From Mycolicibacterium goodii (lineage in GTDB: Bacteria; Actinomycetota; Actinomycetes; Mycobacteriales; Mycobacteriaceae): a DNA stretch of 64,000 bases. A program made the translations under genes and the position numbers. The notes below the pieces were generated by a model, which worked only from the letters and a program-made list of their open reading frames with translations, ran no database searches and was not told the origin of the DNA. Shown piece by piece: positions 1 to 7,876 of the stretch. The stretch is taken from assembly GCF_022370755.2 (NCBI RefSeq), contig NZ_CP092364.2, positions 2,294,001 to 2,358,000 on the forward strand, given 5' to 3'. Each line of letters starts with the position of its first letter. The stretch's first letter is position 1.

Positions 1-99
1 ACCCAACGTCCACTCGACCCTGGTGCGCGCCCGCCCGCCGGCCTGGCGCCGGGGCCACAGCCGCCCGCGCCGCCCGCGCCCGCGCCTGCGGCGCCGTGA
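1..99 (+). CDS. C-terminal end of a proline/alanine-rich protein (partial)
   Basis: The reading frame beginning at base 1 is open for 32 codons and stops at TGA 97-99. The visible tail is very rich in Pro and Ala and ends in an APAAP-type sequence. Such tails are common at the ends of mycobacterial secreted or cell-wall proteins. No domain is visible and the rest of the gene lies outside the window, so no function can be given. It converges on the molybdopterin oxidoreductase gene. A random open frame in GC-rich DNA cannot be excluded. Confidence 0.45.
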   Translation, partial: TQRPLDPGARPPAGLAPGPQPPAPPAPAPAAP

Positions 100-111
100 C
101 CCTCCGGCGAG

Positions 112-160
112 ACCGACGAAACTGTCGCGAAATGGGCCCGCACACGACGTTTTCGTCGGT
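112..160. terminator. Possible convergent terminator stem
   Basis: ACCGACGAAA (112-121) and TTTCGTCGGT (151-160) are perfect 10-base inverted arms with a 29-base loop. They lie between two convergent reading frames. The loop is long and there is no T-tract, so the call is tentative. Confidence 0.35.
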
Positions 161-182
161 TTCGACGCACAGCAAAATCGCG

Positions 183-2444
183 TCAGACCGCTTCGATGCG
201 TGCGGGCACGTGCTTGTGCCAAGGCGTTCCGGCATAGGGGTCGCGCCAATCGGTCGAGGTGAGCGCGTTCGGTGCGACCCCGGGCACGACCACGCGCTCA
301 CCCTCGCGGTAGTCCAGGCCGAAACCGTTCGGCAGCGACGCGTGCCCGGGCAGCATGGCGTCGGAGATCTCCACTCTTGCCACCGCGGAACCCGCCGCGG
401 TGGTGATGCGCGCCCGGCCACCGTCGGTGAGGCCGAGCGCCTCGGCGTCTTGAGGGCTCACGCGTAACGCACCGTCGGGGTCGCGTTTGCGCCAGGCCGG
501 ATCACGGATGATGTCGTTCGCGGTGTAGGCGCGACGTTCACCTGCCGAGAGCACGATGGGGTACTGGTCGTCGGTCAACGGCCCGCGTTCGGTGCCCAAC
601 CCGCGGATCTCGTCGAGCATCTCGGGGATCTGCAGGGCGATCTTGTGATCCGGGTGATCGATGAGGCCGAAGTCGTCGGCGTACTCGTGCACGGTGAACG
701 TCACGCCGGCCGGGTTGGCCAGGATGGCCTCGAACAGTGCGTTGCCGTCGGCGTGCCCGGCCCTGCGCACGGCTTCCGGGTAGGTCACCGCGGCCTTCTG
801 CGCCAGACCCCACAGCGCCGCGGCGCCGGCCAACCCTTCGGGCAGAGTTGGGCCGAGCGTTTCGTAGAGCACGAACGGCAGCACCTTCGCGAGCGTCGGG
901 TTGCTCGCCACGGCGGTGAAGAACGCCGCGCCGAACTCCGCGAGTCCCGCCTCGGCGGCCTTGCGCAACGGGCGGAGTTCGGCCTCGTCGACCACCCCGA
1001 GCGCCCGCACGAGCCTCGCCCAGATCTCGGGCTCGGGCAGGGTGCCCGCCATGGGTTCGAACAGCCGGTGCCGGAGATGAAACGTGTTGTGCGGGAACTC
1101 GAGGTTGAAGAAGGTGGCCTCGGCCTTCTCGAACTGCGTGGCCGCCGGTAGCACGTAATCGGCGAGCCGCGCGGTCTCGGTCATGGCGACATCGATCACC
1201 ACCAGCAGCTCCAGTTCTTGCAGAGCCGCCCGCACCGCGGCCGAGTCGGCAACCGAATGTGCCGGGTTGCTGCTCTCGACGATCATCGCGCGGAACCGGT
1301 CCGGGTGATCGGTCAGGATCTCCTGCGGCACCACATTGCTGGGCACCAGCCCGGCGATGACGGGGGAGCCGGTGACCGGTGTGCGCCCGACCCCGGACTT
1401 GCCGAACAGCGGCGCGAACGTCGAATGCAAATGCTGCCCACCCGGTTTGGCGAAGTTGCCGGTGAGGATCCACAGCAGCTTGTTGAGGTACGAGCACAGT
1501 GTCGAGTTCGGTGCCTGCTGCACACCGAGGTCCTCGAACACCGAGACGCCGGAGGCGCGTCCGATACGCCGCGCCGCGGCACGGATCTGGTCCTCGCCGA
1601 CCCCACAGCGCCGTGAATAGTCGGGTATGTCGACGTCACGCAGGACCGCCCGCACCTCCTCGACGCCGTGGACGTGCTCGGCGAGAAAGTGTTCGTCACA
1701 CAGGTCTTCCTGCACCAGGACCGCCGCGAGCGCGGCGAGGCACCAGGCGTCGGTGCCCGGACGCACCCGCAGGTGGTGGTCGGCCATCGCGGCGGTTTCG
1801 GTGACGACCGGGTCGATGACGATCATGGAACGGCCGGGATCCTTGGCGATCTCGTTCAGCACGACCCGGGCGCGCGGGAAGCTCTGCGACATCCACGGGT
1901 TCTTGCCGACGAAGACCGACACCTCGGCGTGCTCGAACTCGCCGCGGGTGTGGCCGCCGTAGAGCTGTGCGTCGACCCACGCCTCACCGGTCTTCTCCTG
2001 GGCCAGCGCGTTCGAGCGGTACCGCGCGCCGAGTGCCTTGAGGAACGCGCTGCTGTAGGCGCCGCCCAGGTGGTTGCCCTGACCGCCGCCACCGTAATAG
2101 AAGATGGACTGCCCACCATGGGTTTTCGCGATCCGCCGGAATCCTTCGGCGACCTCGCCGATCGCGGTGTCCCAGTCGACCGGTTCGAACTCGCCGTCGG
2201 GTCTGCGCCGCATCGGCGTGATGAGCCGGTCGGAGTTGTTCTGGTAGTGGTCCAGGCGCAGCGCCTTGTTGCAGGTGTAACCGCGCGATGCCGGATGGTC
2301 CTTGTCGCCACGGATCTTCGCGAGGGTGCGGTCCTGGACCTGCACGACGATTCCGCAGTTGCACTCACACAGGATGCAGGCCGTGTGGTGCCACGCGCCG
2401 GTGCTCGGCGCTGCGGTCGTCTCTGTGCCCGTGTCGAGGGTCAT
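183..2444 (-). CDS. Molybdopterin-dependent oxidoreductase, formate dehydrogenase/nitrate reductase-like
   Basis: This 753-residue protein belongs to the DMSO reductase superfamily. An N-terminal [4Fe-4S] motif is formed by C23, C26 and C30 with C58 further on (C-x2-C-x3-C then GYTC). Next come the large molybdopterin-binding domains with GKNPWMS and IVIDPVVTET segments, and a C-terminal dinucleotide-binding barrel ending in a NGFGLDY-type segment. There is no Tat signal, so it is probably cytoplasmic. No electron-transfer subunit is adjacent, so substrate and partner are unknown. Its ATG overlaps the stop of the upstream TetR gene by four bases (ATGA), which implies co-transcription and probable control by that repressor. 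Formate dehydrogenase is the nearest guess only. Confidence 0.85.
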   Translation of the reverse strand: MTLDTGTETTAAPSTGAWHHTACILCECNCGIVVQVQDRTLAKIRGDKDHPASRGYTCNKALRLDHYQNNSDRLITPMRRRPDGEFEPVDWDTAIGEVAEGFRRIAKTHGGQSIFYYGGGGQGNHLGGAYSSAFLKALGARYRSNALAQEKTGEAWVDAQLYGGHTRGEFEHAEVSVFVGKNPWMSQSFPRARVVLNEIAKDPGRSMIVIDPVVTETAAMADHHLRVRPGTDAWCLAALAAVLVQEDLCDEHFLAEHVHGVEEVRAVLRDVDIPDYSRRCGVGEDQIRAAARRIGRASGVSVFEDLGVQQAPNSTLCSYLNKLLWILTGNFAKPGGQHLHSTFAPLFGKSGVGRTPVTGSPVIAGLVPSNVVPQEILTDHPDRFRAMIVESSNPAHSVADSAAVRAALQELELLVVIDVAMTETARLADYVLPAATQFEKAEATFFNLEFPHNTFHLRHRLFEPMAGTLPEPEIWARLVRALGVVDEAELRPLRKAAEAGLAEFGAAFFTAVASNPTLAKVLPFVLYETLGPTLPEGLAGAAALWGLAQKAAVTYPEAVRRAGHADGNALFEAILANPAGVTFTVHEYADDFGLIDHPDHKIALQIPEMLDEIRGLGTERGPLTDDQYPIVLSAGERRAYTANDIIRDPAWRKRDPDGALRVSPQDAEALGLTDGGRARITTAAGSAVARVEISDAMLPGHASLPNGFGLDYREGERVVVPGVAPNALTSTDWRDPYAGTPWHKHVPARIEAV

Positions 2445-3031
2445 GAACGGTCCTTCCGTCGGGGTGTCGCGGCGACGAGCTGCTCGCGCAGCTGCCGGTG
2501 GATCAGCTCGAGCGGTCTGATGTCGCGCGTGGCCCGTGCGACGACCACGGCACCCTCGACTGCGGTGGTGATCAGGGTCGCGAGTCCCTCGGCCCGCTCG
2601 GCGGGCACTCCGTCGGCGCGCAGGCGTGTGCTGATCTGAGCTATCCAGCGGTGGAAGGCGGCACCCGCACGGTCACGCACCGCGTCGGCGGCATCGGCGC
2701 GCTCCGGGTCACCGGCCTCGACCGCGACCGCGACCACCGGGCATCCGGCGCGGAAGTCGCTGGCGAGCAGCTGATCGCGGAACTTGTCGATCATGTCGTC
2801 GAGCAGCTCATGGGCGTCGGCAGCTCGGTCGAGCCGGCCTGCGACATGGTCGCTCGCGTAATCGATGGCCTCGCAGAGCAATTGGGTGCGACCGCCGGGA
2901 AAGTAGTGGTACGCCGACCCGCGAGGTGCCCCACTGTGGGCCAGCACGTCGGCGATCGCGGTCGGATGCGCACCACGTTCACGGATCAGGACTGCTGCGG
3001 ACTGCACCATGCGTTCGCGGGGAGTGGCCAT
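2441..3031 (-). CDS. TetR/AcrR family transcriptional regulator
   Basis: The 196-residue protein has a typical N-terminal TetR helix-turn-helix at about residues 8-50, including GSAYHYFPGG, the usual end of the recognition helix. An all-helical ligand-binding region follows. The ATG at 3031 follows AGGAGG (3040-3045) at good spacing. It is the first gene of a two-gene unit with the molybdopterin oxidoreductase and overlaps it by four bases. A palindrome just upstream (3051-3072) is the likely operator for autorepression. The inducer is unknown. Confidence 0.9.
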   Translation of the reverse strand: MATPRERMVQSAAVLIRERGAHPTAIADVLAHSGAPRGSAYHYFPGGRTQLLCEAIDYASDHVAGRLDRAADAHELLDDMIDKFRDQLLASDFRAGCPVVAVAVEAGDPERADAADAVRDRAGAAFHRWIAQISTRLRADGVPAERAEGLATLITTAVEGAVVVARATRDIRPLELIHRQLREQLVAATPRRKDRS

Positions 3032-3050
3032 CCCTGCACCTCCTGAAGAT

Positions 3051-3072
3051 TATGTATGTAACCCTACATAAC
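3051..3072. promoter_or_regulatory. Palindromic operator candidate of the TetR gene
   Basis: TTATGTA (3051-3057) and TACATAA (3066-3072) are perfect 7-base inverted arms separated by 8 bases, 20 bp upstream of the TetR start codon. The size, AT-richness and position fit a TetR-family operator. Binding by this regulator is inferred. Confidence 0.6.
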
Positions 3073-3109
3073 CCATGCGCGTCCGGGAAGAGCGTGTGCC
3101 CGAGAACTA

Positions 3110-3151
3110 CGAAATGGTCGCGAGAACGGCTGTTCTCGCGACCATTTCGTC
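3110..3151. terminator. Long perfect hairpin downstream of nitronate monooxygenase
   Basis: Arms of 19 bases (3110-3128 and 3133-3151) pair perfectly around a 4-base GGCT loop. The stem lies 26 bp past the stop of the minus-strand nitronate monooxygenase gene and before the TetR promoter. There is no T-tract, as is usual for mycobacterial I-shaped terminators. Confidence 0.75.
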
Positions 3152-3176
3152 GGATTCGGGGTGGCGCCCGCGCGCC

Positions 3177-4307
3177 TTACACGCTCGCGGCCTCGTTGAG
3201 CGCGTTGAGCGTGTTCGTGGCCTCCAGGTACTCCTGCACCCAGCGCTCGATCACCGCCGAGGTCTTCTCGACCTTGGTGAACTGACCCACCACCTGGCCG
3301 ATCGGGTTGAACGCGACGTCGACGGACTCGTTGGGGTACTTGTGCGTCGCGGCCACCGCCATGCCCGACACCATGTACTGCAGCGGCATGCCGAGCGGCT
3401 TGGGGTTCTCGGGCTTCTCCCATGCCTCGGTCCATTCGTTGCGCAACATGCGGGCCGGCTTGCCGGTGAACGAGCGGCTGCGCACGGTGTCCCGGCTGGT
3501 GGCCTTGACATAGGCGGCGTGCTGCACCGGGGTGTTCTCGGACTCCTCGACCATCACCCACTGCGATCCGGTCCACGCGCCCTGCGCGCCGAGTGCCAGC
3601 GCGGCCGCGATCTGCTGGCCGCTGCCGATACCACCTGCGGCCAGCACCGGCACCGGCGCGACCTCCTTGACCACCTGCGGCCACAGCACGATCGAGCCCA
3701 CCTCGCCGCTGTGCCCGCCGGCCTCGCCGCCCTGGGCGATGATGATGTCCACACCGGCATCGGCGTGCTTGCGCGCCTGCGACGGCGATCCGCACAGCGC
3801 CGCGACCTTGCGGCCGGCGTCGTGGATGTGCTTGATCATGTCGGCAGGCGGCGTGCCGAGTGCGTTGGCGATCAGCGTCATCTTCGGGTGCTTGAGCGCG
3901 ATTTCGACCTGCGGGGTGGCGGTCGCCTCGGTCCAGCCGAGCAGCTGCAGCGCATTGTCCTCGAGGTCATCGGTCGGCACACCGTGGTCGGCCAGGATCT
4001 TCTTGGCGAAGTCCAGGTGCTCCTGCGGTACCAGGGAGTTGAGCGTGGCCTTCAACTCCTCGGCCGACATGTTGGCGTCCATGCCCTCGTACTTGTTGGG
4101 GATGACGATGTCGACGCCGTAGGGGTGGTCGCCGATGTGCTCGTCGATCCAGTTGAGTTCGATCTCCAGCTGCTCGGGTGTGAATCCGACGGCGCCGAGC
4201 ACGCCGAACCCGCCCGCCTTGCTGACCGCGACCACCACATCGCGGCAGTGGGTGAACGCGAAGATGGGGAACTCGATGCCGAGTTCGTCGCAGAGGGCGG
4301 TGTGCAT
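3177..4307 (-). CDS. Nitronate monooxygenase (2-nitropropane dioxygenase family)
   Basis: This 376-residue FMN-dependent TIM-barrel enzyme of the NMO/NPD family oxidises alkyl nitronates, or acts as a related flavin oxidoreductase. The family signature GGEAGGHSG is present near residue 190 with its conserved histidine. The glycine-rich phosphate-binding strand LAAGGIGSG follows near residue 216. Length matches M. tuberculosis Rv1894c, the probable orthologue. An exact KstR-type operator lies 50 bp upstream (4358-4371), so the gene may be induced during sterol catabolism. The natural substrate is unknown; in that setting it could be a lipid or sterol intermediate rather than a nitronate. A strong hairpin follows the gene. 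Confidence 0.85.
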   Translation of the reverse strand: MHTALCDELGIEFPIFAFTHCRDVVVAVSKAGGFGVLGAVGFTPEQLEIELNWIDEHIGDHPYGVDIVIPNKYEGMDANMSAEELKATLNSLVPQEHLDFAKKILADHGVPTDDLEDNALQLLGWTEATATPQVEIALKHPKMTLIANALGTPPADMIKHIHDAGRKVAALCGSPSQARKHADAGVDIIIAQGGEAGGHSGEVGSIVLWPQVVKEVAPVPVLAAGGIGSGQQIAAALALGAQGAWTGSQWVMVEESENTPVQHAAYVKATSRDTVRSRSFTGKPARMLRNEWTEAWEKPENPKPLGMPLQYMVSGMAVAATHKYPNESVDVAFNPIGQVVGQFTKVEKTSAVIERWVQEYLEATNTLNALNEAASV

Positions 4308-4357
4308 ACCTGCTCCTTCGGTAGGTCGGGGCGTCGAAGTCGTCGTCAGGACACAAT

Positions 4358-4371
4358 TGAAACGTGTTCTA
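4358..4371. promoter_or_regulatory. KstR-type operator upstream of nitronate monooxygenase
   Basis: TGAAACGTGTTCTA matches the published KstR operator pattern TNNAACNNGTTNNA at every fixed position. It sits 51-64 bp upstream of the nitronate monooxygenase start. KstR is the TetR repressor of cholesterol catabolism in mycobacteria. Occupancy here is inferred from the motif alone. Confidence 0.7.
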
Positions 4372-4415
4372 GTTTATTACCACATTGAGACCCTGTGGGT
4401 CCGGACGCACGGTGT

Positions 4416-4796
4416 TCAGGCCAATTCCTGGACGAATGACACTTCGTTGCCGTCGGGATCGGCGACGTCGAGGACCGCGACCATATCCGCGATCACCTGC
4501 GGCTCGGCCGCTGTGGTCACGCCGCGTTCGGCAAGGGCCGCGCGGGTTTGCGCCAGGTCGTCGACCCCGAAACGCACAGCTGTCCGTCCCGCCCGTGCCT
4601 CGTCGGTGACCAGCTGCAGCCAGGCCGTCGAGGTCAATTGCCATTCGGCCACACCCGGGATCGGGAGCAGATCGGGTTCGCGGCCGAAGACGCAGCCGTA
4701 CCACACCACCGCCTCGTCGAACCTGCCGGTGGCGACCACCGCGGCGACGTCGTTGACGGCGACTCTGCGGTGCGAGGACGCCTGCCCGGAAGCCAT
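4416..4796 (-). CDS. VOC (glyoxalase/bleomycin-resistance) superfamily protein
   Basis: From the ATG at 4796 this is a 126-residue single VOC domain. The C-terminal strand VLDVADPDGNEVSFVQE is characteristic: DPDGN precedes the metal-ligand-type Glu. The N-terminal half contains FDEAVVWYGCVFGREPD. The family includes glyoxalase I, dioxygenases and drug-binding proteins, so substrate cannot be given. An upstream in-frame ATG at 4853 would give 145 residues, but that codon overlaps the start codon of the divergent HAD gene, so I prefer 4796. Neither start has a strong ribosome-binding site. Confidence 0.75.
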   Translation of the reverse strand: MASGQASSHRRVAVNDVAAVVATGRFDEAVVWYGCVFGREPDLLPIPGVAEWQLTSTAWLQLVTDEARAGRTAVRFGVDDLAQTRAALAERGVTTAAEPQVIADMVAVLDVADPDGNEVSFVQELA

Positions 4797-4851
4797 GACC
4801 CATTTTCGGCCATGATTCGCCGCGGCAGAGGCGTCTTGATCTACTTGGCTC

Positions 4852-5589
4852 ATGGGACCAACCTTGTCGCCGCCCGAATCGCTCGATGAAATAGATGACG
4901 GTCCCGGCGGTGCTCAGGTGGGCGCGTTCTTCGACCTCGACGGCACCCTGGTCGACGGTTTCACCGCGACGGCCCACGCCGGGCACCGTATCCGCAGGCG
5001 ACAGGCCGCGTTCGGGGAGATCCTCGGGATCATCGAGGCCTCGGTGCGGTACCGCATCGGACGCATGCCCTTCGAGCGGCTGTTGGTGCGGGCCGCCGGA
5101 TACCTGCGGGGCGAGGCCCTCTCGGAGCTCGACGTGCTGGGTGAGGAGCTGTTCGAGAACCGGATATCGCCGCGCGTCTACCCGCACATGCGTGAGGTCG
5201 TGCGCAGGCACCAGGACCGTGGCCACACCGTGGTGCTCAGTTCCTCGGCGCTGACCATCCACGCCGAACCGGTCGCACGCCATCTCGGCATCGATCATGT
5301 GCTGTGCAACCACTTCGAGACCGATCGCGACGGGCGGCTGACCGGGGACATCGTCAAACCGGTGATCTGGGGCGCGCGCAAAGCCGAAGTGGTGCAGAAC
5401 TTCTGCGCCCAGAACGCCGTCCAACTCGCGCGCAGCTATTTCTACGCCGACGGTGCAGAGGACTGTGCGCTCATGCACCTGGTGGGCCATCCCAGGCCGG
5501 TCAACCCGCGCCCCGGCCTCGCAGCGGCGGCAGCCGAACACCGCTGGCCGGTGCTCACGCTCGCGCGGATGCCCGCGCGGCGCTGGTGA
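4852..5589 (+). CDS. HAD-superfamily hydrolase, subfamily IB (SerB-like)
   Basis: The 245-residue protein carries HAD motif I FDLDGTLVDG (nucleophile D28, acid D30), motif II in VVLSSSA, a motif III Lys in GARKAEV, and motif IV in YFYADGAEDCALM. The helical cap between motifs I and II fits subfamily IB, whose members include phosphoserine phosphatase and phosphatases linked to phospholipid synthesis. Motif IV has ADGAED where SerB usually has GDS-x-x-D, so the substrate need not be phosphoserine. It is transcribed away from the VOC gene. A later start near 4918 (GTG) would remove the poorly conserved N-terminus. Confidence 0.8.
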   Translation: MGPTLSPPESLDEIDDGPGGAQVGAFFDLDGTLVDGFTATAHAGHRIRRRQAAFGEILGIIEASVRYRIGRMPFERLLVRAAGYLRGEALSELDVLGEELFENRISPRVYPHMREVVRRHQDRGHTVVLSSSALTIHAEPVARHLGIDHVLCNHFETDRDGRLTGDIVKPVIWGARKAEVVQNFCAQNAVQLARSYFYADGAEDCALMHLVGHPRPVNPRPGLAAAAAEHRWPVLTLARMPARRW

Positions 5590-5598
5590 CGCACCGGA

Positions 5599-6675
5599 TC
5601 AGCCGGACCGGTACAGCCCCTGGCCGGTGACCAGGGGCATGTCGAGTGTCGTGCGGATGCCCGGGGGAGCGGCCACCACGTCCGGGATGGCATTGACGAT
5701 GCGTCCGGCCGCGGCCACGATCGCGGCGTGGTTGTGATCACCTTTGCGGCTGGTGGGGCAGATGTCGACCGCGTACGACGGTTCACCGACGATCTCCACC
5801 CGGTAGGACCCGCCCGGCTGGGCGGGTTGGGCCCAGTCCGGACGCAGGTCGCCGCGCAGCCGGGTGACGTGCTCGATGACGATCACGGGCTCACCGGAGA
5901 CCATGCCGCGGATCTCGAACCGCAGCGCCGCCACCGTCCCCTTCGCGACACGCCCGGCGGCGATCTCGAAATCCTCTGGGGCAGGCTCTTTCTCGTACAC
6001 CTCGGTGATGTCGTCGATCTCGATGCCGAGGCCGGCGGCGAGCTGCCGGATCGAGGTGCCCCACGCGATGCCGAGCACCCCCGGCTGGAACAGGATCGGC
6101 GTCTGGTCGAGCGGTTGTCCGAAACCCATCACGTCGAACATGACCGTGGTGCCGTCGTAGGTCGCGTAGTCGGCGATCTCCATGCACCGCACCTGCTCGA
6201 TGCTCTGGCACGTGCCCGCGAGCGCGAACGGGATCAGATCGTTGGCGAATCCCGGATCCACGCCGGTGATGAACAGACTCGAGTTGCCTGCCGCCGCGGC
6301 CTCCTCGATACCGGCGATGTACTTGCCCGGCATGAGCTTCCACGGGTATTGCAGCACCACGGGGGCCGACCCGACCACGTTGATCCCGGCGGCGAGCAGT
6401 TGCACCACATCGGCGATCGCGTCGGGTCCCCGCGTGTCGCCCATCGCGCAGTACACCGCGCAGTCCGGCTCGGCGGCGAGCACCGCGTCCAGCCCCGTGG
6501 TGGCCGCGACACCGGTGGAAAGGTCCAGTCCGGCAAGCTCACCCGCGTCCCTGCCCACCTTGGTCTCGGTCGACACGCTCAGCGCGCACAGCTCGTAGCG
6601 GGGGTTGGTGAGCAGTCCGGCGAGCGCGAGGCGGCCGACGTTCCCGGTTCCGATGTGCGCGACGCGGATGGCGAT
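5599..6675 (-). CDS. NAD(P)-binding DapB-like oxidoreductase, apparently with an AUC start
   Basis: A Rossmann motif GTGNVG lies within the first 12 residues, in the fold typical of dihydrodipicolinate reductase-like dehydrogenases. Mycobacteria have several paralogues of this type with no known substrate; true DapB is shorter. The first in-frame ATG (6774) lies upstream of the KstR-type box at 6733-6746, inside the divergent promoter, so it is an unlikely start. AAGGAG (6684-6689) instead lies 8 nt before an ATC codon at 6675, and the protein read from there aligns with the usual start of the family. No ATG, GTG or TTG is available between these points. From ATC the product is 358 residues. 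Confidence 0.8.
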   Translation of the reverse strand: MAIRVAHIGTGNVGRLALAGLLTNPRYELCALSVSTETKVGRDAGELAGLDLSTGVAATTGLDAVLAAEPDCAVYCAMGDTRGPDAIADVVQLLAAGINVVGSAPVVLQYPWKLMPGKYIAGIEEAAAAGNSSLFITGVDPGFANDLIPFALAGTCQSIEQVRCMEIADYATYDGTTVMFDVMGFGQPLDQTPILFQPGVLGIAWGTSIRQLAAGLGIEIDDITEVYEKEPAPEDFEIAAGRVAKGTVAALRFEIRGMVSGEPVIVIEHVTRLRGDLRPDWAQPAQPGGSYRVEIVGEPSYAVDICPTSRKGDHNHAAIVAAAGRIVNAIPDVVAAPPGIRTTLDMPLVTGQGLYRSG

Positions 6676-6732
6676 GGATGTGTCTCCTTCACAGTGGCTG
6701 CACGGCGAAGTATGCCCACCCGAGCCGAGAAT

Positions 6733-6746
6733 TGGAACAGGTTCTA
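6733..6746. promoter_or_regulatory. KstR-type operator in the divergent DapB-like/FabG3 promoter
   Basis: TGGAACAGGTTCTA matches TNNAACNNGTTNNA exactly and lies in the larger near-palindrome 6729-6750. It is 33 bp upstream of the hydroxysteroid dehydrogenase-like gene and 58 bp upstream of the presumed start of the DapB-like gene, so it could control both. Association with a steroid dehydrogenase homologue supports the assignment. Confidence 0.75.
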
Positions 6747-6779
6747 ATTCATCCCGCCGCTGCGGTAGCCTCACCCGTC

Positions 6780-7517
6780 ATGGGACGGGTAGCCGGAAAA
6801 GTTGCATTGATCAGTGGCGGCGCACGCGGCATGGGCGCGGCCCACGCCAGGGCGTTGGTCGCCGAGGGGGCCAAGGTCGTCATCGGCGACATCCTCGACG
6901 ACGAGGGCGCCGCACTCGCCGCCGAGTTGGGCGAGGCCGCCCGCTACGTCCATCTCGATGTCACCGTGGCCGAGCAGTGGAACGCCGCCGTCGCCACCGC
7001 GACCACCGACTTCGGCGTGCTCAACGTGCTGATCAACAACGCGGGCATCGTCGCGCTCGGCGCGATCGGCAAATTCGATATGGCCAAGTGGCAGAACGTC
7101 ATCGACGTCAATCTCACGGGCACCTTCCTGGGCATGCAGGCCTGCGTCGGTGCCATGAAGGCCGCGGGTGGCGGGTCGATCATCAACGTGTCCTCGATCG
7201 AGGGGCTGCGGGGTGCGGCGATGGTGCATCCATACGTCGCGTCCAAGTGGGCCGTGCGGGGCCTGACCAAGTCGGCCGCGCTCGAACTGGGCGCCCATCA
7301 GATCCGGGTGAACTCGATCCACCCCGGGTTCATCCGCACCCCGATGACCGAGCACTTCCCCGACGACATGCTGCGGATTCCGCTGGGACGGCCCGGTGAG
7401 GTCGACGAGGTGTCGAGCTTCGTGGTGTTCCTGGCCAGTGACGAGTCCCGCTACGCCACAGGTGCGGAGTTCGTGATGGACGGTGGTCTGGTCAACGACG
7501 TTCCGCACAAGCTCTGA
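6780..7517 (+). CDS. fabG3: Short-chain dehydrogenase, FabG3/hydroxysteroid dehydrogenase-like
   Basis: This 245-residue classical SDR has the cofactor motif SGGARGMG near residue 12, NNAG near residue 86, and the catalytic Ser, Tyr and Lys in NVSSIEG and PYVASK. It closely resembles M. tuberculosis Rv2002 (FabG3), a 3-alpha/20-beta-hydroxysteroid dehydrogenase, including the GDILDDEG and GAEFVMDGG segments. The expected role is NAD(H)-dependent oxidoreduction of a steroid or another hydroxy/keto lipid. The ATG at 6780 is chosen because the longer frame would run through the operator. The KstR-type box immediately upstream fits a sterol-related role. Confidence 0.85.
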   Translation: MGRVAGKVALISGGARGMGAAHARALVAEGAKVVIGDILDDEGAALAAELGEAARYVHLDVTVAEQWNAAVATATTDFGVLNVLINNAGIVALGAIGKFDMAKWQNVIDVNLTGTFLGMQACVGAMKAAGGGSIINVSSIEGLRGAAMVHPYVASKWAVRGLTKSAALELGAHQIRVNSIHPGFIRTPMTEHFPDDMLRIPLGRPGEVDEVSSFVVFLASDESRYATGAEFVMDGGLVNDVPHKL

Positions 7518-7566
7518 TCCGTGGGCGCGCCGATCACCGGGCGACCCCGCGGCTAGGATCCTGCAC

Positions 7567-7794
7567 ATGACCACAACCACCGATGAGCGGCACGATCTGC
7601 GTCAACTGGCCGAATCCGGCGGGTGGCAGCACCGTGACCTCGGCCGCGTCGACGTCTTCATGCGCGGCACCCAGAAGATCCGCGTGGTCTGGCAGGGCTC
7701 GACCACGATCAGCGGGGCCACGCTGTACCAGGAAGACATCATGACCACCTACACCCGCGAACTGCCCACGGTGAACAACTGGCTCAAGCGCTGA
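7567..7794 (+). CDS. Small conserved-looking hypothetical protein, 75 aa
   Basis: An ATG at 7567 opens a 75-residue frame with normal mycobacterial codon use. The protein is soluble, with no signal peptide, and has charged N-terminal and C-terminal parts around a beta-rich centre ([18 protein letters not shown]). It lies 49 bp after the SDR gene in the same orientation and before eis. I do not recognise a family. The composition, and a position that fills the gap between two genes, argue for a real gene. Confidence 0.65.
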   Translation: MTTTTDERHDLRQLAESGGWQHRDLGRVDVFMRGTQKIRVVWQGSTTISGATLYQEDIMTTYTRELPTVNNWLKR

Positions 7795-7876
7795 CCCGGG
7801 GCGCGATACGCCGCCGAGCGCCGCACCGCGAAAATGGGTCGCGGTCGCCCCGCACGGTGTGGCACCGTCGAGACCT

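Noticed and set aside
3075..4388. 437-codon plus-strand frame antisense to nitronate monooxygenase
   Set aside because: Leu/Arg/Val/His-rich low-information product; the minus-strand frame has all family motifs.
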